Origin: Acidobacteriaceae bacterium
GTDB lineage: Bacteria; Acidobacteriota; Terriglobia; Bryobacterales; Bryobacteraceae
DNA length: 8,013 nt
Direction: 5' to 3'
Assembly (NCBI GenBank): GCA_019246575.1
Contig: JAFAQG010000185.1
Location: 1-8,013 of the forward strand
The notes beneath the pieces are model-generated. The model had not been told where the DNA came from. It worked only from the letters and a program-made list of their open reading frames with translations, and did not search any database. Within the stretch, counting starts at the first letter, position 1; each line of letters opens with the position of its first letter. Both the position numbers and the translations under genes were made by a program. Below, piece by piece: positions 1-4,920 of this stretch.

Positions 1-705
1 GCGGGAAGAATCGGGTGTAAGAACCTCGTCTGCGAGCACTAACTCGCCGTCAATAAATCCGAACTCAAACTTAGTGTCGGCGAGAATTATACCGCGCGTT
101 AGCGCGTACGCGGATGCACGTTCATAAATCGCGAGCGTAACATCGCGCAGCCGGCGTGCGACATCCTCGCCCACGATGTTGGCTACATCGGCGAACGAAA
201 TGTTGACATCATGGCCGGTCTGGGCCTTGGTTGCGGGTGTGAATAACGGTTCGGGCAGGCGTTCACTTTCACGCAACCGCGGCGGCAGCGCAATACCGCA
301 TACACTGCCGGTCTGCACGTACTCCTTCCATCCTGAACCCGATAGATAGCCTCGCGCCACGCATTCAACCGGTATCATCTCTGCCCTTCTTACGACCATA
401 GTTCGGCCCGCCAGCATGCGCGATTGCTCCGACACCAGCTCGCGAACGGAGTCAGAGCCGGTTTCCGAGATGTGCGAACCGATGATGTTACGCAAGAACT
501 CGAACCAAAACAACGACATTTGCGTAAGCACGCGGCCTTTGCACGGAATCCCGCTCCCGAGAATGCAATCGAACGCCGAAATCCGATCGCTCGCGATGAA
601 TAGAAGCCGATCTCCCAAGTCGTACAGGTCGCGAACCTTCCCTCGCCCAAGAAGCGGCAAATCAAGGTTCGTTTCCAGCACGACCGGGTCGGAACACATG
701 GCCAT
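1..705 (-). CDS. purC: Phosphoribosylaminoimidazole-succinocarboxamide (SAICAR) synthase, C-terminus cut by window edge
   Basis: Cytosolic enzyme of de novo purine synthesis that joins CAIR and L-aspartate using ATP to give SAICAR. The 235 visible codons run open to the left edge. Seen: the glycine-rich nucleotide-binding start GRGKVRDLY (residues 20-28), SDRISAFD (39-46), the first family signature MIPVECVARGYLSGS (110-124), the segment FTPATKAQTGHDVNIS (155-170), and the second signature ILADTKFEFG (207-216) followed by DEVLTPDSSR (226-235). The segment between the signatures resembles yeast Ade1, so this is the roughly 300-residue class rather than the shorter E. coli-type enzyme. About 55-70 C-terminal residues should lie outside the window. 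The start is the first ATG after an in-frame TGA; a second ATG two codons later is possible, and no strong ribosome-binding site decides between them. It is transcribed divergently from the CsbD gene. Family assignment is secure. Confidence 0.97.
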   Translation of the reverse strand, partial: MAMCSDPVVLETNLDLPLLGRGKVRDLYDLGDRLLFIASDRISAFDCILGSGIPCKGRVLTQMSLFWFEFLRNIIGSHISETGSDSVRELVSEQSRMLAGRTMVVRRAEMIPVECVARGYLSGSGWKEYVQTGSVCGIALPPRLRESERLPEPLFTPATKAQTGHDVNISFADVANIVGEDVARRLRDVTLAIYERASAYALTRGIILADTKFEFGFIDGELVLADEVLTPDSSR

Positions 706-868
706 TTCTGAGTATCCCAGAGCGCGTTCCGGTAGCTCCGGCCGGAAAAAATCGCGGGCACACTGTACATTTTCCAGGGTTACCGGTCAGGGAAAGAAGT
801 GTAAGTGACTGTAAATAGGATTTGGTCTGCCGATTGCTTTCTGTGTTCGGAAGGAGAACCTTCAAGCC

Positions 869-1123
869 ATGAATTGGGATCAAGTTGAAGGCAAATGGAA
901 GCAACTGAAAGGATCCGTGAAGCAGCGCTGGGGCAATCTGACGGATGACGATCTGACCACCCTCAGCGGGAAAAGGGATGAATTAGTCGGCAGACTTCAG
1001 GAGCGTTACGGAATTACAAGGGAACAGGCAATGCGAGAGGCAGACGAGTGGGCTGCCGCCGCCCACGCCCAAGTGGACGCAGAAAGTACGGGCGCTCGGT
1101 CCGCCACAAGCTCCAAACTTTAG
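869..1123 (+). CDS. CsbD-family general stress protein
   Basis: Small soluble protein of 84 residues. Seen: the CsbD-like core from residue 1 to about 60, starting MNWDQVEGKWKQLKGSVKQR, then WGNLTDDDL, SGKRDELVGRLQERYGITR, and a charged stretch ending in DEW. This is near-consensus for the family. The last 20 or so residues are Ala/Ser/Thr-rich and look unstructured. Known: CsbD proteins are induced by stress or starvation (sigma-B in Bacillus) and their biochemical role is unsettled. The start is supported by AAGGAG at 851-856, about 12 bases upstream, the clearest ribosome-binding site in the window. The gene is monocistronic by layout: a divergent neighbour lies upstream and an intrinsic terminator follows 22 bases after the stop. 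Function beyond the family name cannot be read from the sequence. Confidence 0.93.
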   Translation: MNWDQVEGKWKQLKGSVKQRWGNLTDDDLTTLSGKRDELVGRLQERYGITREQAMREADEWAAAAHAQVDAESTGARSATSSKL

Positions 1124-1145
1124 ACGAGCCTGAGCTAGGGCTTCG

Positions 1146-1180
1146 AGAGCGGTCCACCAATGGTGAGCCGCTCTTTTTTT
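1146..1180 (+). terminator. Intrinsic terminator after the CsbD gene
   Basis: A perfect 7-bp outer stem pairs AGAGCGG (1146-1152) with CCGCTCT (1168-1174). An inner stem pairs CACC (1155-1158) with GGTG (1162-1165) around a 3-base AAT loop, with one mismatch and one G-U pair between the two stems. A run of seven T follows directly (1174-1180). This is the textbook rho-independent form and it works on the plus strand only. It should separate the CsbD transcript from the gene run that begins near 1239. Confidence 0.87.
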
Positions 1181-1197
1181 CGCGCCGTATCCCTGGC

Positions 1198-1228
1198 TTG
1201 CCGCTGCGGACATGCCTCGTCGTAAGAT
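1198..1228 (+). promoter_or_regulatory. Candidate promoter for the EVE-led gene run
   Basis: A TTGCCG box (1198-1203, 4 of 6 to TTGACA) and a TAAGAT box (1223-1228, 4 of 6 to TATAAT) are separated by 19 bases, just after the CsbD terminator. If real, transcription would begin near 1235 and only the ATG at 1239 could start the EVE protein. Both boxes are partial matches and the spacing is long, so this is a weak, position-based suggestion. Confidence 0.25.
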
Positions 1229-1238
1229 GGGCGAGACC

Positions 1239-1616
1239 ATGCCCTATCTGCTTAAATCCGAGCCGGATCAGTATTCCTTCGCCGATCTCCAGCGCGATAG
1301 AGAGACAGTCTGGGACGGCGTAACGAATCCCGTCGCGGTCAGAAATCTTCGCGAGATGAAGCCGCATGACAAGTTGGTTCTGTACCACACGGGCAGCGAG
1401 CGGCAGGTGGTTGGAACGGCCTCGGTCGTCGACGTTCAGGTCGACGGCAAGACACCGAACGTCACCATCAAGGCGGGAAAGGCGATTGCAGAACCTCGTA
1501 CTCTCGCCGAAATCAAAGAGCACAGGCTTTTCGCAGAGTCCCCGCTTGTTAAGCAAGGCCGGCTGTCGGTAGTGCCTCTCACGGAAGAACAGTACCGCTG
1601 GCTCACGGGTGAATAG
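1239..1616 (+). CDS. EVE-domain protein, compact form
   Basis: Single-domain protein of 125 residues from this start. Seen: PYLLKSEPDQYSFADL (2-17), WDGVTNPVAVRNLREM (25-40), a strand with VLYHTG (47-52), and the closing SPLVKQGRLSVVPLTEEQYR (101-120). These match the EVE domain in order. Known: EVE is a PUA-like fold related to YTH, thought to recognise modified bases in DNA or RNA through an aromatic pocket. The middle segment, where many EVE proteins carry a YPD-type loop before the next strand, is shortened here to about VDVQVDGKTPNVT, so the protein is smaller than the common 135-155 residues. In-frame ATGs also exist at 1212 and 1227. I prefer 1239 because homologues begin just before the KSEP motif and because of the possible promoter upstream, but no good ribosome-binding site settles it. 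It lies 30 bases before the redoxin gene. Confidence 0.9.
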   Translation: MPYLLKSEPDQYSFADLQRDRETVWDGVTNPVAVRNLREMKPHDKLVLYHTGSERQVVGTASVVDVQVDGKTPNVTIKAGKAIAEPRTLAEIKEHRLFAESPLVKQGRLSVVPLTEEQYRWLTGE

Positions 1617-1646
1617 CTCCGCACTACTTGATAGCTTGGACTTGTT

Positions 1647-2225
1647 ATGGCACGCACAGAATCTACAATGCTACCGCTCGGCACGCCGGCGCCCGATTTC
1701 CACTTGCCGGATGTCACGTCAGGCAATACGATTAGCCTGGATGATTTCACAGACGTAAAAGCGCTGGTTGTGATGTTCATCTGCCGCCATTGTCCATTCG
1801 TCAAACATGTCCAGCGTGAGCTCGCGCGTTTCGGCCAAGATTACGCCGGAAAGCCGGTCGGCATTGTTGCGATCTCTTCGAATGATGCGGGCGAATATTC
1901 TGACGATCGGCCGGAGAGTCTGCGCGAAATGGCTACCGAGCTTGGACTTAAGTTTCCGTTCTGCTACGACGAGGACCAGGAGGTGGCGCGAGCGTATGAC
2001 GCTGCCTGCACGCCTGATTTCTTCGTTTTCGACAAGCAGCGGAAGCTTGCCTACCGCGGGCAGCTCGACGATAGCCGCCCGGGCAACAATTTGCCCGTTA
2101 CCGGAAGAGATCTGCGCGCCGCCGTCGATCAACTATTGGCAGATCAGCCGGTGAGCCGCGATCAGAAACCGAGTATCGGTTGCAATATCAAATGGCGGAA
2201 AGCAGAGGCGAGTGCCCGAGCATAG
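1647..2225 (+). CDS. Thioredoxin-fold redoxin, PRX-like family (AhpC/TSA superfamily)
   Basis: Predicted thiol-disulfide protein of 192 residues without an obvious signal peptide, so probably cytosolic. Seen: an N-terminal PLGTPAPDFHLPDV (10-23), the CRHC active-site motif (C46, C49) in VMFICRHCPFVKH, the strand VGIVAISSND (71-80), and CTPDFFVFD (121-129), whose proline 123 sits where the thioredoxin cis-proline is expected. The tail carries PSIGCNIKWR (175-184), a conserved C-terminal signature I associate with the PRX_like1 group. Further cysteines are C106, C121 and C179. Known: this group resembles peroxiredoxins but keeps a CXXC arrangement, and its substrates are mostly undefined. The ATG at 1668 (residue 8) is an alternative start; neither has a clear Shine-Dalgarno sequence. 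It lies between the EVE and ROK genes on the same strand. Confidence 0.9.
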   Translation: MARTESTMLPLGTPAPDFHLPDVTSGNTISLDDFTDVKALVVMFICRHCPFVKHVQRELARFGQDYAGKPVGIVAISSNDAGEYSDDRPESLREMATELGLKFPFCYDEDQEVARAYDAACTPDFFVFDKQRKLAYRGQLDDSRPGNNLPVTGRDLRAAVDQLLADQPVSRDQKPSIGCNIKWRKAEASARA

Positions 2226-2265
2226 CTGCCCGTCGAATTGAGACTGGTTGCATATACTCGGGGAC

Positions 2266-3186
2266 ATGCTGGGCGGCATTGAAGCGGGGGGGACCAAGTT
2301 TGTTTGCGGCGTCGGTACCGGGCCCGGCGATCTGGTCACCCGCGCGTTCCCGACCACCACTCCAGCGGCGACGATCCCGCGCGTCGTGGAATTCCTGCGA
2401 GAAAAAGCGGGCAGTGAGTTGCAGGCCATCGGCATCGCATCATTCGGACCCATCGATCTCCATCCCGGCTCGGCAACGTATGGCCACATCACATCCACGC
2501 CCAAGACGGGATGGGCGAACTACGATTTGGCCGGCGAGGTGGAAACAGCGCTCGGCGTCCCGGTTGGATTCGATACCGATGTGAACGCGGCCATGCTGGC
2601 AGAGGCGCGATGGGGTGCCGCACGCGGACTTTCGGATGCCATCTACATGACCATTGGCACCGGTATCGGCGGCGGAGCTATGTCGCACGGGCAAGTCATT
2701 CATGGCCTCGTCCATCCTGAGATGGGCCACCTGCGAATCCCTCACGACCGGGCAAGAGATCCGTTTCCTGGCATTTGCCTGTATCATGGCGACTGCCTGG
2801 AAGGTTTAGCTTGTGGGCCGGCGTTGCAGGCGAGGTGGGGAACAGCCGCCCAAGATCTTCCCGATACGCATCCCGCCTGGGCTTTGGAAGCAGAATACAT
2901 CGCACTCGGGCTGGTGAACCTCACCGTGACGTTATCGCCCGAACGCATTGTGCTCGGCGGCGGAGTCATGCAGAAATCGCATCTGTTCGCGCTCATCAGA
3001 ACCGAGTTCGCACACCTGCTCAATAACTACGTGAGACACAAAAACGTTACTGAGGCGCTCGATAGCTTCATCGTGCCCCCGCAGCTCGAAGGCCGGGCGG
3101 GTGTTCTGGGCGCGCTTATCCTCGCCGAACAGGCGCTCTCTTCACCACCCCAACGCGCGATCCCGCCCGCTATGCAGGGCGCATGA
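2266..3186 (+). CDS. ROK-family sugar kinase, probable fructokinase
   Basis: ATP-dependent sugar kinase of 306 residues, most like the Bacillus GmuE/YdhR type, which phosphorylates fructose. Seen: the phosphate-binding start GGIEAGGTKF (3-12), IASFGPIDL (57-65), the catalytic segment FDTDVNAA (102-109) with D105 as the expected base, the second nucleotide motif TIGTGIGGGA (129-138), and the zinc-site pattern HPEMGH then CLYHGDC (H155, C171, H174, C177). GLACGPALQARWG (180-192) and VLGGGVM (229-235) follow. No helix-turn-helix precedes the kinase, so it is an enzyme and not a ROK repressor. A TTG at 2248 would add six residues, but the ATG at 2266 gives the usual MLGGIEAGGT start. It is cytosolic and would feed fructose 6-phosphate to glycolysis. 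Specificity is inferred from the family; no sugar transporter is adjacent. Confidence 0.94.
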   Translation: MLGGIEAGGTKFVCGVGTGPGDLVTRAFPTTTPAATIPRVVEFLREKAGSELQAIGIASFGPIDLHPGSATYGHITSTPKTGWANYDLAGEVETALGVPVGFDTDVNAAMLAEARWGAARGLSDAIYMTIGTGIGGGAMSHGQVIHGLVHPEMGHLRIPHDRARDPFPGICLYHGDCLEGLACGPALQARWGTAAQDLPDTHPAWALEAEYIALGLVNLTVTLSPERIVLGGGVMQKSHLFALIRTEFAHLLNNYVRHKNVTEALDSFIVPPQLEGRAGVLGALILAEQALSSPPQRAIPPAMQGA

Positions 3187-3232
3187 AGAAGCTCTTCCGA
3201 TGATCTGGATGAATCAGTAGAACCTTCACAAC

Positions 3233-3847
3233 ATGAATCTCTTACCTCGCGATGAAAAGTTTTTCGAATACTTTCAACAGCACGCCACGCTGGTCTGTCA
3301 GGCATCGCATCTGTTGAGCTCCGGGTTGAGATCGGGTTACGAGGGAATGTGCCAAATCTCGAAACAGATGGAAGCTTTCGAACGCAGTGGCGACGAGATC
3401 ATTCACGAGATCTTCCACCGGCTGCAGTCGACGTTCATTACGCCGTTTGACCCGGAAGACATGCAAACACTCGCAACCGCCCTAGACGACGTTTTGGATG
3501 CCATGGAAGACGCAACGTTTCGAATCGTGGCTTACCGTGTCGATCCCATCCCGCAGCCTGCCCTCGAACTCGCCCAGATGATTGCGAGCTCCTGTACCGC
3601 GCTCGGTCGCGCCATCACCGCCCTCCGCGAACGGAAACCGGTGATTGATCACTGCATCGAAGTAAATCGCCTTGAAGATCAAGCCGATGCGGTCGAGCGT
3701 TCCGTATTAACGACACTCTTCGCGTCTAATATGGACGCCATCACGCTTATTAAGCTCAAGGACCTGTATGAGGTCCTCGAACAGACCACGGATCGGTGCG
3801 AAGATGTCGCGGACGTGATCCAAAATGTCGCCGTAAAAAACATCTGA
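3233..3847 (+). CDS. DUF47 / PhoU-like Pit accessory protein
   Basis: All-helical cytosolic protein of 204 residues, normal length for DUF47. Seen: LPRDEKFFEYF (4-14) at the N-terminus, the helix QMEAFERSGDEIIHEIFHRL (45-64), then TPFDPEDMQTLATALDDVLD (70-89), and the C-terminal helix TTDRCEDVADVIQNVAVKNI (185-204), which is the strongest family mark. Known: DUF47 proteins share the PhoU fold, are regularly encoded next to PiT transporters, and are thought to control or assist phosphate uptake; similar acidic clusters bind metal in PhoU. The stop codon is followed after three bases by the transporter ATG, so the two are almost certainly co-transcribed and probably translationally coupled. No strong ribosome-binding site is visible before the ATG, and the 46-base gap upstream holds no terminator. 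Confidence 0.93.
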   Translation: MNLLPRDEKFFEYFQQHATLVCQASHLLSSGLRSGYEGMCQISKQMEAFERSGDEIIHEIFHRLQSTFITPFDPEDMQTLATALDDVLDAMEDATFRIVAYRVDPIPQPALELAQMIASSCTALGRAITALRERKPVIDHCIEVNRLEDQADAVERSVLTTLFASNMDAITLIKLKDLYEVLEQTTDRCEDVADVIQNVAVKNI

Positions 3848-3850
3848 CCG

Positions 3851-4852
3851 ATGTCTCCGCTCGGCCTCGTTATCTTCATTGTTCTGATCGCGTTGACCTT
3901 TGATTTCGTCAACGGCTTCCACGATGCGGCGAATTCGGTAGCCACGGTGGTGTCAACGCGAGTGCTTCGCCCCTTGCAGGCGGTCGGCCTTGCAGCCGCA
4001 TTCAACTTCCTGGCGGCATTCTTATTGGGAACGGGCGTCGCGGCCACGATAGGCAAGGGGTTTGTGAACACGCAAATCGTTACGCCCTACCTCGTGCTAG
4101 CGGGACTTGTCGGCGCGGTCATCTGGAATGTCTTGACCTGGTATCTCGGGCTGCCGATCAGCTCGTCGCACGCGCTCATCGGCGGCTATGCAGGCGCGGG
4201 TGTTGCAAAGGCCGGTTTCCATGGACTGGTCGTAGGGAAATGGCCCACCACGCTGGCCTTCATCGTGCTTGCGCCGTTTTTGGGGCTGATTCTCGGATAT
4301 GCGCTGATGCTGGCCGTCTATTGGATTTTTCACCGCTTCTCGCCCACGCAGATGGACCGCTGGTTCAGGCACCTGCAGATCGTCTCGGCGTCTTTGCTGA
4401 GTTGTGCTCATGGCACAAACGACGCCCAAAAGACGATGGGGATCATCACGGCTGTACTGGTCGCTGGTGGGTTTCAGCACTCGTTTAGCGTGCCCGACTG
4501 GGTCATTCTCGCCTCCGCCGCGGCTATGGGCCTCGGTACTCTGAGTGGGGGATGGCGCGTTGTGCGCACGCTCGGCACTCGGTTGACCCGCTTAAAGCCG
4601 CGCAGCGGTTTCTGCGCCGAGACCGGCGCGGCGGTGTCGATCCTGTTTGCTACCTGGCTTAGCCTGCCCGTCTCCACGACCCACGTCGTTGCAGGGGCGA
4701 TTGCGGGAGTGGGATCGATTCAGCGTGTTCGCGCGGTACGTTGGAACGTCGCCACCGATATCGTCGCTGCGTGGATTCTGACGATTCCCGCGGCTGCGTT
4801 CGTCTCCGGCTGTACGTTTCTCATTATTCGGCTAATGGTTCCGCAAGCATGA
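3851..4852 (+). CDS. pit: PiT-family low-affinity inorganic phosphate transporter
   Basis: Integral inner-membrane protein of 333 residues that takes up phosphate, usually as a metal-phosphate complex with protons, as in E. coli PitA. Seen: two inverted halves, each with the paired family motifs. The first half has GFHDAANSVATVVSTR (22-37) and LPISSSH (101-107); the second has HGTNDAQKTMG (187-197) and LPVSTTH (272-278). Hydrophobic segments are near 3-20, 42-68, 76-99, 131-160, 176-206, 215-234, 257-290 and 301-329, some of which should hold more than one pass. The loop between halves is short (about 161-176), as in compact bacterial and archaeal PiT proteins rather than the long-loop E. coli type. 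It is coupled to the DUF47 gene directly upstream. Phosphate is the expected substrate; sulfate has been reported for some relatives, but the phosphate motifs are intact here. Confidence 0.96.
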   Translation: MSPLGLVIFIVLIALTFDFVNGFHDAANSVATVVSTRVLRPLQAVGLAAAFNFLAAFLLGTGVAATIGKGFVNTQIVTPYLVLAGLVGAVIWNVLTWYLGLPISSSHALIGGYAGAGVAKAGFHGLVVGKWPTTLAFIVLAPFLGLILGYALMLAVYWIFHRFSPTQMDRWFRHLQIVSASLLSCAHGTNDAQKTMGIITAVLVAGGFQHSFSVPDWVILASAAAMGLGTLSGGWRVVRTLGTRLTRLKPRSGFCAETGAAVSILFATWLSLPVSTTHVVAGAIAGVGSIQRVRAVRWNVATDIVAAWILTIPAAAFVSGCTFLIIRLMVPQA

Positions 4853-4890
4853 GAGCCGCTTGCGTGAGCGCAATTGCCGAACTGCTGACA

Positions 4891-4920
4891 GAACCCCGAC
4901 CGCAAGGGAGGGGATTCTTT
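4891..4920. repeat. Imperfect hairpin in the convergent gap; possible dispersed repeat or weak terminator
   Basis: GAACCCC (4891-4897) can pair with GGGGATTC (4910-4917) with a single bulged A, around a loop of about 12 bases, followed by TTT then AAAA. It lies between the pit stop and the receptor stop, two genes that converge, and ends one base before the receptor stop codon. The T-run is too short for a strong terminator. The CCCCGACCGCAAGGGAGGGG-type core resembles intergenic palindromes I have seen in acidobacterial and planctomycete genomes, but there is only one copy here, so repeat status is unproven. Confidence 0.35.

Noticed and set aside
390..808. Open frames of about 126-130 codons on both strands over purC
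   Set aside because: The minus-strand purC frame contains both SAICAR synthase signatures; the others are Cys/Arg/Ser-rich shadows without homology that I recognise.
1212..1238. The ATGs at 1212 and 1227 as the EVE start
   Set aside because: They add MPRRKMGET-type residues before the conserved core with no better ribosome-binding site; not excluded, only less likely.
1014..1556. A 180-codon minus-strand frame spanning the CsbD terminator and the EVE gene
   Set aside because: It covers two recognisable plus-strand genes and reads straight through a strong hairpin terminator; its product has no family features.
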